A DNA stretch of 64,000 nucleotides from Rapana venosa (GCA_028751875.1 CM054143.1:62062382-62126381); one strand, 5' to 3'; shown: positions 46,078-58,045, numbered from the stretch's first letter. The notes: generated by a model from the sequence alone, not told the origin. Numbers and translations are program-made.

Positions 46078-47050
46078 CTGCAAACGCAACGGACACATTT
46101 CATTTTCACAATTTCAGTCCTTTTCACATACCAGTGACATGCAAAATGGAGGTAAAGAGTTCAGTAAAACAAGCTTGTAATGGAGTGATATACAGGAGCA
46201 TGGTAAACTTAGGCACATTTACAACAAATTACAGTGATTTTTACAGTAATTTTACCACCACCCCATAAAACCATGATTTTATAAGAAATTAGATTAGGAA
46301 AGAGATAATACGTTACTTAATTACAAATCATCTTTACACATCTATGACTCATCTACATTACTTTGCCTGTTCCTAATTTTAAAAATCTATGAAAATAAAT
46401 TATATATCTTATATACAAAAGTGCAACTCATGAAAAAAATACATAACTAATCAGGTTTTAAAAAATTTATAAAGGGTTTATTAGGAGTACTGAAAGCATT
46501 TTCAACATTCTGTAGAACTTTTTACAGTATCAGCTGTCTTTATAAAATCTGACACAAAGGGACAACATGTCCATGAATTACAAACAAGACCTGTCCAGAT
46601 GTACTAATTTCATGATTCTCTGGCCGACATAATCCAAAGAATGCACTCTAGTTTATACTGACAACAGCTACTGACGTGGATAGCATAGGTAACCTAATGT
46701 TTCCTTTCTGCATTTTATACCAAGTCTTGTACAATTCTGTGCAATCTAAAACAACGATTAACAACTTCAGCAATTTAAAAGCACGACCAAAACAGAATAA
46801 AACTATTAATAGAAAAAATACATAAATCATACTTTTTTTTAAAAGATTAGTAAAATAGCTCTCTCTCTCTCTCTCGCTCTCTCCACACACACACAGTGAC
46901 AAACACACAGTGACACACACACACACAGAAACTCTCTTTCTCAAGTTTCTGCTGACATACTGTTACATTTCTTCTTCCTTGATGCTGAGAAAACTGTAAT
47001 AATATTATAAATATAACAGACCTAAGACAACAATTTTCCAGACCACTTAC

Positions 47051-47284
47051 TTGGCGTCAGGATCAGAGTTGTCCACATCAGTATTTCCCGAGAACTGAAT
47101 AAGATCAGGGCCTGAGTCTCCAGTGGCTCCTGCTTTTTCTTGAGGAGCTGCTTCAGATGTTAGGGTGAAATTCAGCTGCAACTGCTGGGTCAGGTCCGTG
47201 GCTGACACAGACTGTAGCGATAATCTTGACAAGTCGTCCAAGAACGAGCCTTTGTTCTCCATACTGGAGGGTACTGGCCTTCTG
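47051..47284 (-). CDS. CEP192: CEP192 exon 2
   Basis: The exon ends GACGCCAA before GTAAGTGG. The start carries a tandem acceptor TTACAGCAG, so it begins at 47,284 or 47,281. It encodes RRPVPSSMENKGSFLDDLSR, LSLQSVSATDLTQQLQLNFT then LTSEAAPQ and ends NTDVDNSDPDA. It has an amphipathic leucine-rich helix followed by an acidic tail. Phases join exon 1 with either acceptor and exon 3. Confidence 0.8.
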
Positions 47285-48626
47285 CTGTAACACAGCATTA
47301 AGACATGAGGAGGAAGAGTTTCTAAAATGTTTTTAAGTGTGGAAAAAGGGCGATATTGATCTACGGAAAGAATGTCTTTAGAATAACTTAATTTATCTTC
47401 AAATTTACCTGAAAATGATTACCAAAAAAACTATCATTTAAAAAAAAAATCATAGAATGTCTTTAGAATAACTTCAATGTATCTGAAAATGATTAGAAGA
47501 AACTATCACTTTTTAAAATTTCAAATAAATTATTTTGAACATTTCTCTAAATACCTACAGTATCTAGACACAATCCAAACTTAATTTTGTCTGGAGGGTA
47601 AATAAATTCATAAACTCTAAAACTGATCTTATGAGATACTATGACAAAAGCTGCACAATGATTATGCATGAAAATCCGACACAGTGACAGCACTCATTAT
47701 ATACTATGTTGATTAGGCTAAAAATCATGTCAAGTTGCTTCTTATCACACATTTCTTTTTAATCATTGTTGAGTTAATCTTTAAGTTTAAGATATTAATC
47801 ATGTGTTACGTATAAAATTAACGAATTCCTGATCATCTGTTTCTAATTATTTATAAAAATATGCAGACAAAAATAAAGTCACATGGTATTGCAGATCAAA
47901 TCATACAATTAGCAAATAAAGTATCCAATGAAGTGATGGCAAATTTAAGTCTACAGCCTCAACATTGACACTAATCAATGTACCTGTAGAATTTATTTAA
48001 AACTCACAATAAGCGCCTTGATAGATAAAAAGGCACCATGAAATAAAAGTCAAAAGTCCATGGATATAGGTACTATTTTAGAAAGCAGATCCTAATATTA
48101 CTACCCCCCCCCACCCCCCCGAAAAAAAATCGCAGTGCTCACTGATGTCACAGTGATGACTGATGTGTTTGTTGTTTTTCAACATCTAATTTTCAAATTA
48201 AGCAGCAGCTTTTATGTTTCAATTTCTATAGTTTTCTTTCAGAGAATTTATTAATGTTATAGTATCAGTTATTACTGTCCAAATCAAAAGTAAACTACTA
48301 ATACCCCCATCACCCCTGCCATAAAAAACCCTCCCCAAAAATGCAAATAAACAAAACAAAAACTATGTTCTAAAAACCCAAGTTCTCAAACCAAAAAAAC
48401 TTAACCAAAACTAATATAGTATTAGTTATTTAATACTATACTAATAATGTGTGATATCCAACTTTCTTTGAAAATATTTATTTCCAAATCAACCTAAACA
48501 TTTACAATAATTTAAAAGAAAAATCAACACACAATTTAATGTTCTGAACACAACAGCTGACTGAATGGAAACACTGATTTATCAGACTCACAAAGACAGA
48601 GCCAGAATTGACAACAGATCATTCAC
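47285..48626. other. CEP192 intron 1, nothing recognised
   Basis: AT-rich sequence with C/A tracts near 48,103-48,128. A direct repeat of ATAGAATGTCTTTAGAATAACTT-like text occurs near 47,365 and 47,452. No exon or known element. Confidence 0.5.
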
Positions 48627-48778
48627 CTGTTGGTCACCCTAGTAACCGTGGAGGCAGCCAAGGGGTCAGGAGTGCAGAAGATTGTTTTGTCATCCACTCT
48701 CTGCTCCATGCCATGATAGGCTGCAAAGGTCACGTCCTGGCTACTGTTCAATGTTGGTGGTGTCTGCTTAGACTCCAT
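48627..48778 (-). CDS. CEP192: CEP192 first coding exon
   Basis: ATG at 48,778 sits in a good context (CAACATGG). It encodes MESKQTPPTLNSSQDVTFAA, YHGMEQRVDDKTIFCTPDPL then AASTVTRVTN plus two bases, ending CAACAG before GTGAATG. The region upstream has a candidate 3' splice site (TATTTTCTTCAG, exon side beginning near 48,838), so the 5' UTR is probably split and the promoter lies further right. The start is chosen because it is the first ATG after that site and gives the phase needed by exon 2. Confidence 0.78.
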
Positions 48779-49033
48779 GTTGACACGTCAGCCTTAGTTA
48801 GCCTATGTCAGTCTGTGACGTGTGTCCAGTTCCTGAAGAAAATACCATGAGAACCAGATTAAAGAGATTTATCAGCAATTCATTGAGATTAGCTTTGTAC
48901 TATCTATTGTAGAATTTGGTATCACTTCTGTCAAGTTAATCAGCTGGGAAGGGGTCCTTGAGTTTATAAATTATATGGTATTTGAGTAGAGTTTAGTGCC
49001 AAAATGGAAGGAAAATATTCAAGTCATGGTAAC

Positions 49034-49565
49034 TTACAATAATAATAATAAATGGAATTTATATAGCACTATATCTTGCAGAGACAAATCAAAGCGCTCG
49101 CACTCAACTCATTCTAACACTTTTAGTTACAGTCATACAACCAGAAACAATTAATAGTTCCAAAAAGTCCAAATGTGCACACACACATGCACGCACACAT
49201 ACACACAGGTCACACACCCTGGCAGGGCAATAGAATCTCGGCTGTTGAAGGCAGGGAAAAGCTGAGATGAAGCGGGAGAGGAAAATCTTAGTTTGAAATA
49301 AATGTCTTGATACTGGATTTAAAAGTGTCATATTAACTAAAGAAGGCTTTTGGTGAAGAGAGAGAGGGAGGTCATTCCAGATCGATGGACCAGTGAGAAA
49401 TAGAGAAAGAGCTACGGCCGACGGTGGATTGGTTGAATCTAGGTATTTGTAAGGACAAGGTATCTGCAGCAGAGCGGAGGGAACGAGAAGGAGTGTACAA
49501 CTACAAGTGAAGACATTCACAGAGGTAGGACTAGGAGGGTGCTGTTTTGTGGAGTGCCATAAGCT
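49034..49565 (-). mobile_element. CR1-like LINE 3' fragment
   Basis: Reversed, it reads the end of the LINE reverse-transcriptase frame (CTTACAAATACCTAGATTCA, ACCAATCCACCGTCGG), then the 3' UTR and the tail TATATAAATTCCATTTATTA. It is a sister of the copies at 23,345-25,045 and 54,880-55,290. It keeps an uninterrupted TTAA where the first copy carries its MITE. Confidence 0.8.
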
Positions 49566-49751
49566 CAAGAAAATTTCTGATTTAATCTACCCTTTCACCA
49601 TCACACCCACTGAATGCTCATTGACACAGACAGCAGCTATTTACAATAAGCAAGTTAGGGTTTAGTTTGGCAATGGGGAAAAAATGTTATTAAAATAATT
49701 GATTCAGACTGCGATTGAATTTTGCAGCTCTTGAGTACTCCTGACAATGAC

Positions 49752-49781
49752 ACACATATATAATATAATATATATATATAC

Positions 49782-49818
<37 letters not shown>
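49752..49818. repeat. (TA)n microsatellite
   Basis: TA repeats next to the start of the LINE at 49,930. Confidence 0.9.
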
Positions 49819-49820
<2 letters not shown>

Positions 49821-49929
49821 GCATATCACTTTGTGCACAGGAAAACTTTGAGTAAATGATGTAAAGTTCTGCTATGCCATACTATACAATGATACATTAT
49901 AAGTATAACAATATTTGATATGTCCATGA

Positions 49930-52846
49930 TCCATGACCCTCGACCAAACATCAACAAACTTGGTTCTCATTTACCGGCGTACTCCCACCAAGAAGAACAA
50001 AATTCCTAGTAATTTGTTTTTTCAAGAACTCCCAGACTTGCTCTCTTATTACACCAATGACAGCAGAAGTTTTTCTATTCAAGGGGACTTCAATTATCAT
50101 TATGATAGTCTTTGTGACAAAGATGTACAGAAGGTAAAGTCTATTCTATCTGATTTTAATTTGTGTCAACTGGTTGACAGATCTACTCACAGAGATAGAC
50201 ACATTTTGGACTGGATTGTAGTAAGAAATGATGATAATGTTGTAAAGCTTTGTGATGTTAAAGAGTTCCCGGGCCTATCAGATCATTATGGTGTTTTCTC
50301 CCAGCTTGACTTGCAGCGACCTCCGCCGGTCACCCGTTGGGTGTCCTCCAGGGGCATCGGGAGGATGTGCCGGGAGGATTTCCGCGCTGATCTTGTGTCT
50401 CTGGGGGAGGGTGCTGGAGGCGTAGATGTTACATCCTTGGTTGAGACCTATGATCGGGGGCTTGAGAGAATTGTTGACAAACACGCTCCCGTTGTTTCTC
50501 GGAGGGTGCGCGACAGGCCTTCAGCGCCTTGGATGGACGATGGGGTCAGAGAGGCTAGAAGGGTGAAGCGGCGGGCAGAGAGAAAGTGGAGAAAGACAAA
50601 ACTCTCAGTGCACAGAGAAATTTTAGTCAAGGAAAATGCGGTATACAGGAATCTGAAAGAGTCAAAGATAAAAGAATTTTATTCTGAGAAATGAAATCAT
50701 GTCGTTCATCAAAACAAATTTTCTCTATAGCTAACAGCCTCCTGGTAAGAATAATACCACTCCCCTTCCCACAAATGTGCCCCTACATGATCTACCACAA
50801 AGTTTTTGTAACTTTTCATGGATAAAATCAGACAAATACGCGATGATCTTGATCAGCGACCATCTGTTCCACCTAGTTTCCATCAGTATGATGGTCCCAT
50901 TTTGTCATCCTTTCAACCAGTTTCTGTGAAAGACATCCATGAAGTAATTCTGTCCATGCCAACAAAAGCTGTTGTTTAGATCCTCTGCCCACTGTTTTGA
51001 TAAAGCAAAACCTGATATTTTGGCACCTATGGTAACAGACATCATCAATGCATCTCTGTCGCGGGCTCTGTACCCTGTCAGTTCAAAAATGCTATTGTTA
51101 TCCCACTCCTCAAGAAAAAGGTCTAGACTGCAATACTATGAAAATTACAGGCCGGTTTCCAATCTTCCTTTCATTTCAAAAGTTCTGGAGAGAGTTGTCC
51201 TCAAACAGCTTCAGAAGCACCTAGCTTGTAACCACCTTTTGGAAGATCATCAGTCAGCGTAATAGGGCTGGTCCACAGCACGGAGACTGCCGTACTGAGT
51301 GTCACCAGCAGCCTGCTTTTGCAGAATGACGACCGCAGAGTGTCAGTCATGGCTTGTTGGACCTCAGTGCGGCATTCGACACGCTTGACCACTCTATTTT
51401 GCTCAAAAGACTAAATACTCTTTTGGAATAAGAGGTGTTGCCTTGGCATGGTTTACCTCTTATGTCTCTGATAGGTCGCAGAGCGTGCTGATAGAGGGAG
51501 TTAAGTCACAACCTGCCCCCCTCCTGTATGGCGTACCTCAAGGTTCTGTTTTGGGTCCCGTATTGTTCACACTATATTCTCAGCCTCTGTCTAATGTGAT
51601 GACCTTACATGATTGCCAGTTTCATAAATATGCAGATGATACAGAAATTTCGGCAAATGCAACACCTCAAAATTTTTCAGACGCCACGCGCACACTGGCA
51701 GATTGCACGCACAGTGTCCTTCAGTGGATGGACAGCAACAAACTCAAATTAAATACAGACAAGACAGAAGTTATGGCAGTTGGTTCACCATCTAGTCTAT
51801 GCGGGTGTCGGAGAGTTCTGTGGTCTTGGGTGGCTGTGACATAGCTTTTCAGAGTTCTGTGCGGTATCTGGGTGTTCAGCTAGATCCTACTCTCTCCATG
51901 AAAGACCACATTAGTAACGTCTGCAGAGCATGCTTTCTAGAGCTGCGCCGTATTGCACACATTAAGAAATTCTTGCCTCGTGATGCAGTGATCAAGCTTG
52001 TTTCAGCGACCGTCTTGTCGCGACTGGACTATTGCAACTCCTGTTTTATCGTATAAGTGATGACCAGTTTACACGCCTGCAGCGAATTCAGAACTCTGCT
52101 GCCAGGCTCATCCTTGGAAAGAGCAAAAGGGACCATGTGACTCCCATGCTTAGGGAGCTTCATTGGTTACCTGTAAGGGCACGCTGTCAGTACAAAGTTG
52201 CGGTCTTGGCATACCGTCACTCTGAAGGCTCGCTTGCTCCATCTCTGTCAGCTGCCTTGAAAACACGCACCACAACTAGAACCCTGCGGTCTTCGAATGA
52301 TAACTTACTTGTTGTACCCCATTACAACCTCAAAACCGCAGGTCGTAGATCTTTTGGTGTTGCTGCGCCCACGATCTGGAACTCTCTGCACCAGCCGTCA
52401 GACATGCTCCCACTTTATCCAGTTTAAGTCTTCATTGAAGACACATCTCTTTAATGTATTTCTTAGCTAGTTAATATATTGTGCTTGTCTTGACGGTCGC
52501 CGTTTGTCACACTGTAGGCTACTTCATGTGCATGCCTGGCTGTTGGTTATGGGTTTTTGTTTGTTTGTTAGTTATATTATTGCTAGTGCCTTTTCTCTTG
52601 AGTGTACTGTTAATTGCCCTGCTAGTGTGTGCCCGGACGCAAGTGTGTGCCTCTACAGTGCGATAGGTATCTCTTGTGAATTTATTTGCGCTTTAGAAAT
52701 GCTCATTATCATTGTTGTTGTTGTTGTTATTATGTGCTGTGTGTGCATGTGTATAGATGCGCATGGTATGAAAGCGCATTGAGTCATTGCTTTGAGAAAT
52801 GTGCTATATAAATGCTATTCATTATTATTATTATTATTATTATTAT
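49930..52846 (+). mobile_element. CR1/Jockey-type LINE, near full ORF2 but broken
   Basis: The endonuclease end (49,930-50,694) carries GDFNYH, a DWIVVRNDD segment and SDHYGVF. The reverse transcriptase follows: YENYRPVSNLPFISKVLERV near 51,140, GVPQGSVLGPVLFTLYSQPL near 51,530, the catalytic YADD at 51,629-51,640, and LNTDKTEVMAVG. The thumb has VRYLGVQLDPTLSMKDHI, and the C-terminus includes HVTPMLRELHWLPVRARCQY. The 3' end has AAATGTGCTATATAAATGCT and an ATT-repeat tail (52,816-52,846). Frameshifts near 50,694, 51,262-51,440, 51,840 and 52,055 kill it. The 5' end of the endonuclease is missing. Confidence 0.88.
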
Positions 52847-52849
52847 CAT

Positions 52850-53800
52850 ATTCTGATATTGCTCAGAGAAAACTTATCAGGTTATCAATAGATGGTACAC
52901 ACTGGCAATGGTACAGCAACATGATGGCAATAGCTATTACCAGTGCAGTTTGTTGAGTTTTGTTCTTCCGAGTTTTTTCTTTTTACTTTTTTTCTTTTTG
53001 GGATGGTGGGGCAAAGGCTCCATCTGAGCATCTCTCCTGTAGGACTGTAGTGTGTAAAATTGATTATTTTGGGGCCATTGTTGTATTGACTTCAACTTCA
53101 CAAAGTTTTTCAATATTGTCAACTGGTCCAACATACACACGGCTAAGTCCGGCAACCCGTCAAATCAACTTCTCACCCATTTCAAACTGTCCTTTCAAAT
53201 ATGACAAAGCAATGAAACAATCACATTCTGGTTTGGCGGCATTGACCAAAAAACTAAACAAACGATTCCGACTGGCTTCTTGGTGTGTCGTGTCGACTCG
53301 GCAATCGAGTCAGGAAAAATCAATTGTACATTCACACAAAACATCCACTATCCCACATGAGCCACCTTTCATTCATGGTAGAAGCGACATAAATATCACA
53401 TTGATCTTTGCTTTTTACCTTTGCAAAACTCTTCAATGGTCAAAATTAAAAGCAAAAGTTCGGTTTTCGCTGTGTTTGAAAATCCGCCATTCTGATTCTA
53501 GAGAAGAGCAAATCCAAACTGGCTGTGTAAACAAGATTTTCATTGGTTAAGATGAGCAACTCCATCCTTTGGAAGAAAATAGAATGATTATTTCCCTTTA
53601 CCTTGAGAACACAACTACTCTGCGTTGTTTTGATTTATGTCCCGTTTCTGGTAAAGGACTCATAGCTTATTTTCTAGCATGTGATATGAGCACACCTCTC
53701 TATACATTTAAAAATAATTTGAATCCCATATTTTAATTTATTTTTATTGTTTGTTCTGGCACTTAACAGTAGCAGACGATACTTTTACGATTGACGCATG
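52850..53800. other. Upstream region, unassigned
   Basis: A plus-strand frame of 196 codons (52,960-53,550) has no recognisable domain. A minus-strand stretch near 53,080-53,160 reads RVAGLSRVYVGPVDNIEKLC before a stop. Neither has splice or homology support. Confidence 0.3.
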
Positions 53801-53806
53801 CGCGTT
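53796..53806. promoter_or_regulatory. NRF-1-like GC palindrome
   Basis: CGCATGCGCG near 53,796 resembles the core of the NRF-1 site (YGCGCAYGCGCR), matching ten of twelve positions. It lies about 45 bp before a candidate first coding exon. Such sites are common in housekeeping promoters, including bidirectional ones. Confidence 0.4.
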
Positions 53807-53844
53807 GTCCTGGGCCTGTTCGTTTCATTTTTCGGAATCACAAA

Positions 53845-53883
53845 ATGCCAAGGTTCAGACGAAAACCAAAGCAGTCAGTGTTG
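53845..53883 (+). CDS. Possible first coding exon, MPRFRRKPKQSVL
   Basis: ATG at 53,845 (context CACAAAATGC) opens 13 codons, MPRFRRKPKQSVL, ending before a strong donor GTGAGTTTGG. The basic N-terminus and the GC palindrome upstream suggest a housekeeping-type gene on the plus strand. I do not recognise the protein, and no following exon was found before the repeats and the gap. Confidence 0.38.
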
Positions 53884-54261
53884 GTGAGTTTGGGGAAGTT
53901 ATCCGATGTTGTCATGCAATGGATAATTACATTTTTCGTGTGGCAGGTCATTCTATTCTTCTCAGTAAATCATTCCTCTTGTTAAAATTTCGTGTTAAAA
54001 CGTGTCTCGTTCATGGCGTTTAAGTTAGAAACTACCAATCAATCATTGATTTTAAGACCATGTTGATCGCGATAGTCTCATATTTTTGTCAGCTAACATA
54101 AAAGCAGATTCTTTGAACTCATTTTTATTTTAATACTTCTTGGAAACATTTGATCGTTATCAGCTACAGTGAAAGTGATGAATATACGCTCTAACATATT
54201 ATCACGTTGACGCTCTGAAAGCTTTCTTGGCGACGGCAAAGGGAGATCACTAGACTATCAC

Positions 54262-54262
<1 letters not shown>

Positions 54263-54305
<43 letters not shown>
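54263..54305. repeat. (GT)n microsatellite
   Basis: TG dinucleotide run. Confidence 0.93.
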
Positions 54306-54306
<1 letters not shown>

Positions 54307-54439
54307 TGTTTAGTTATTATTGTCATTGTTTATTTATTCTTTAATTTTAAGGAGAATGATGCTTTTTTTAAACATCCAGTGTGTAGGTAGTTTGTAGATT
54401 GTGTCCATTCCCACCAGCACACAATGGCCTACTCTTCCA

Positions 54440-54660
54440 AATGATAATACATACTCACACACACACACATGTGCATTTATTCATTCTCATGTGCACATGC
54501 ACACACACACGCACTCATGCACCTGTAATACATACACACATACTCACACAAACACACACACGCACGCAAATAATAATACATGTACACACACACTCACACC
54601 TGCAGTGCTGCACCTGCATGCTCATGTGCTCATGCACATGCACACAAACACACACTTACA
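54440..54660. repeat. CA-rich tract
   Basis: Interrupted CA repeats with CATG and GCACA units. Open frames of H and T here are repeat translations. Confidence 0.85.
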
Positions 54661-54664
54661 AAAT

Positions 54665-56578
54665 TAACGACTCGTGTCTTGAATACAAGCTTTCCGCAAA
54701 AATTTTAGGGATCCATATATCTTACATCAAAACTAACTTGGCATCGCCATATTGAATACTTGTTGAATAAAGCAAGGAAAAGTTTAAAATTATTAAAAAT
54801 ATTGAGCAAGCAGCGCTGGGCACAAAATACAGCAGTTTTAAAACACCTGTCTTTAGCGCTCGTTCGCTCTATACTGCAGATACCTTGTCCTTATGAATAC
54901 CTACATTCAACCAATCCACCATCGGTCGTCGCTCTTTCTCTATTTCTGGTCCATCGACCTGGAATGACCTCCCTCTCTCTCTCTCTCTCCGCCAAAAGCC
55001 TTCTTATGACACTTTTAAATCCAGTCTCAAGACGTATTTATTTCAAACCTAAGATTTTCCTTTCCTGCTTCATCTCATAGTTTTTCCCTGCCTTCAACAG
55101 CCAAGATTCTATTGCCCTGCCAGGGTGTGTGACCTGTGTGTATGTGTGTGTGTGTGTGTGTGCGTGCACATTTGGACTTGATGGAACTATTACTTGTTAC
55201 TGGTTGTATGACTGAGTAAGAATGAGTTGAATGCAAGCGCTTTGATTTGTCTCTGCAAGACATAGCGCTTTATAAATTCCATTTATTATTATTATTTATA
55301 TGGACAAGAAGTCTATTTCAGTGCCCCAAATTATTTATTGAAGAAACTGAAATGTTTAGATTGGAAAGCTCCGCGCCTTGCTCTGGGTGTACCCTCACAC
55401 ACTTCATCTTTAGGTACATATGCAGAAATGGGAATTTTACCACTGGATGAATAAATTGTGAACTAACTGTAGTAAAAAGTAACTGTCATAAAAAGCTCAG
55501 AAATTGAAAATAATATTCAAAATGAGATTAGTCTAAGATCAGATGAACACTTTCCAAATAGAGCTAAATCTGTCTCTTCCCTTACTACTAGTGGCACTTT
55601 CACTCTGGACTTTTGAAAAGGTCTGATGATAACCCCAAACAGATAGGCCAGCCCATGCCCCTTTTATCCTGTCCATCATAGGAACTTCAAAGAGCTAACT
55701 TTGATATTGATCATTCCATCTTTAAGAAAGAGACAGAGTGTAATATTATAAAGACAGGGTGTAATATTATAAGCACCTTTGTGAAAGAACATATAATCAC
55801 TGAGTACTCTTCACATCTTAAAATCTATACTGATGGGTCCCTTCTTAAAAGCAACAAGACAGGTGCAGCCTTCATCATTCCTTCTCTAAAAGTTGAACAG
55901 CAGTACCACATTGGGAGAAATCATTCCATTTTCACTGCAGAGCTGACTGCTATTTTGATGGCTTTGAATTATTTACTTGATATTCCCAGGACAATACTTC
56001 AGGTTCTGCTATGTGTCGATTCAAAGTCAGTACTGCAATCTCTTAAAAGCTCTTGGTTTTTAGTTAGATAAGATCTTATTTAAATGAAATAAATCATCTT
56101 ATAAATACATGTTCTTGTTTTAAGAGGTACAAGTATCACTTTTTGTTGGGTACCATCTCATTGTAACATATATTACAATGAAAAAGTTGACAAAACTGCA
56201 AAAGCTGCAGTAAAGCATTCACATTGTGCTTGTATTCTTGACATACCTGTTTCTATACATGAAATATACATTATGATGGAAAGTGCCTGCTGGAAAAGTG
56301 TTAGAAAAAAACAGGAAGATGCTGAATACTACATATTCACTTCATCCACCATTTATAAGGTTCATCATATTCTTTCTTCACAATATGAAAAATATAAATA
56401 TTGTATATGTGGCGGAACAATATCAAACTTTCATATTTGTTTTGAATGTCAGTTGTTGAAACAATATCTACCTGCCATCCACAACAACTCTTTGGACAGA
56501 GTTTTCAGCAACTGTAGACTGTTGTGCAAAATTGGTTTTGCCTTGAAACGGTGCCATATTGCATCTCTGCTGTAGTGA
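54665..56578 (+). mobile_element. I-like LINE C-terminal half with RNase H
   Basis: The thumb of a reverse transcriptase (54,690-54,865) includes YLLNKARKSLKLLKILSKQR and AVLKHLSLALVRS. After a nested insertion (54,880-55,290), text resembling RLALGVPSHTSSLGTYAEMG appears across shifted frames near 55,370-55,450. The RNase H domain (55,815-56,065) shows IYTDGSLLKSNKTGAAF, TAELTAILMALNYLL and VDSKSVLQSL, giving the D, E and D catalytic positions. A Cys/His motif CICGGTISNFHICFECQLL lies near 56,405-56,460. Stops and frameshifts are many. The RNase H plus Cys/His end is typical of I/Nimbus-type elements. Confidence 0.8.
54880..55290 (+). mobile_element. CR1-like LINE 3' fragment nested in I-like LINE
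   Basis: Starts near ATACTGCAGATACCTTGTCC and carries the same 3' part as 49,034-49,565: TTCAACCAATCCACCATCGG, CAAGACGTATTTATTTCAAA and AAATTCCATTTATTATTATT. It splits the I-like LINE between the RT thumb and the connection region, so it inserted after that element. No clear target duplication can be read. Confidence 0.75.
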
Positions 56579-56828
56579 GGTGTGTGCGTGTTTTGTTTGT
56601 TTGTTTTGGTTTTTTTAAAATCAGGACATGAATTCCCTGCCCCCTTCTTTAAACTTCTGTTGGTTGTAGTTCAGTTTCACTTTTTGATTGATGATGTTAC
56701 TGTTTTTGCATTCACATTTGTTACTTATTACTTAAATATCGATCTTTTTACTGTTAATGGCATTGCTAGGGTTGTTATCCTTTTGTAATCTTAAAGTTAA
56801 ACCACTTAATGTTACATATATCAATTGA

Positions 56829-56890
56829 AACACACACACACAAGCGCATGCACGCACACACACATTCTCACACATTCTCTCTCACACACA

Positions 56891-56961
<71 letters not shown>

Positions 56962-56998
56962 CGCTCACGCATGCACGCACGCGAGCACGCCCACTCAT
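56829..56998. repeat. (CA)n microsatellite
   Basis: About 170 bases of CA/AC repeats with GCACGC interruptions. The long H/T open frame that crosses it and the gap is not a gene. Confidence 0.95.
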
Positions 56999-57148
56999 AC
57001 ATACACATTTGTTATAGTTTTAAACTATATTAGCATTTCTCGTGTAGTATATATTTGTTGTTGTCATTGTTTAGCCCTTTTCTGTACACTGGCTACATTA
57101 TTTAGGATTAGATCCATTTCACTTCATACATCCATCAACTTAAGTCCC

Positions 57149-57648
57149 NNNNNNNNNNNNNNNNNNNNNNNNNNNNNNNNNNNNNNNNNNNNNNNNNNNN
57201 NNNNNNNNNNNNNNNNNNNNNNNNNNNNNNNNNNNNNNNNNNNNNNNNNNNNNNNNNNNNNNNNNNNNNNNNNNNNNNNNNNNNNNNNNNNNNNNNNNNN
57301 NNNNNNNNNNNNNNNNNNNNNNNNNNNNNNNNNNNNNNNNNNNNNNNNNNNNNNNNNNNNNNNNNNNNNNNNNNNNNNNNNNNNNNNNNNNNNNNNNNNN
57401 NNNNNNNNNNNNNNNNNNNNNNNNNNNNNNNNNNNNNNNNNNNNNNNNNNNNNNNNNNNNNNNNNNNNNNNNNNNNNNNNNNNNNNNNNNNNNNNNNNNN
57501 NNNNNNNNNNNNNNNNNNNNNNNNNNNNNNNNNNNNNNNNNNNNNNNNNNNNNNNNNNNNNNNNNNNNNNNNNNNNNNNNNNNNNNNNNNNNNNNNNNNN
57601 NNNNNNNNNNNNNNNNNNNNNNNNNNNNNNNNNNNNNNNNNNNNNNNN
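57149..57648. other. Assembly gap, 500 Ns
   Basis: Exactly 500 unknown bases, a placeholder size. LINE sequence resumes directly after it, so the gap probably falls in a repeat. Confidence 0.98.
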
Positions 57649-57865
57649 AAGCACTGGCAGCAGACCGCAGCAATTGGCGAGCCACTACCAGGTCGGCCAT
57701 CAAGACAGCAGAGCAGAAGAGGGAGGAGCAGTGGGGAGACAGACCAGCACGCAGACATCCGAGAGCAGAGTCAGCACCATCAGACAATTCCGTCTTCACC
57801 TGCAACAGGATCTGCCGCTCCAGGATTGGGCTCTACAGCCACAGTCGGCGCTGCAGTTCCACCAC
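57649..57865 (+). mobile_element. LINE C-terminal fragment with zinc-finger-like end
   Basis: The plus frame reads DRSNWRATTRSAIKTAEQKR, then EEQWGDRPARRHPRA and FTCNRICRSRIGLYSHSRRC before a stop. The W-R...A...E-x-R pattern followed by a Cys-rich IGLYSH finger is the usual C-terminal end of a widespread invertebrate LINE ORF2. Only the end is left; the rest is in or beyond the gap. Confidence 0.75.
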
Positions 57866-57884
57866 TGACTGACTGACCCACGGC

Positions 57885-58045
57885 GCATTCTCCATTGTCT
57901 CCCGAGACAGACGGATGCCAACAGAATTTTTTATTCCCTGCCAGGCAGCACGAAAATTGTTCCCTGCAAACTTGTCTTCTATCTTATTTGTACAGTCACG
58001 TCTACCTTGTGCAACAGCAGCTTTAACTTCTTTATTCACTTGTTT
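57885..58045 (-). mobile_element. LINE endonuclease-RT linker fragment
   Basis: The minus frame reads KEVKAAVAQGRRDCTNKIED, KFAGNNFRAAWQGIKNSVGI. This is the pattern (K..Y..K.E..F..N..R..W.G...) found between endonuclease and reverse transcriptase in L2/Rex/CR1-like elements. It is truncated at both ends. Confidence 0.65.

Noticed and set aside
52960..53550. 196-codon plus frame
   Set aside because: No recognisable domain, no splice support, unusual mixed composition; left unassigned.
56825..57868. 347-codon plus frame
   Set aside because: Made of a CA repeat, an N gap and a LINE end read in the wrong frame.
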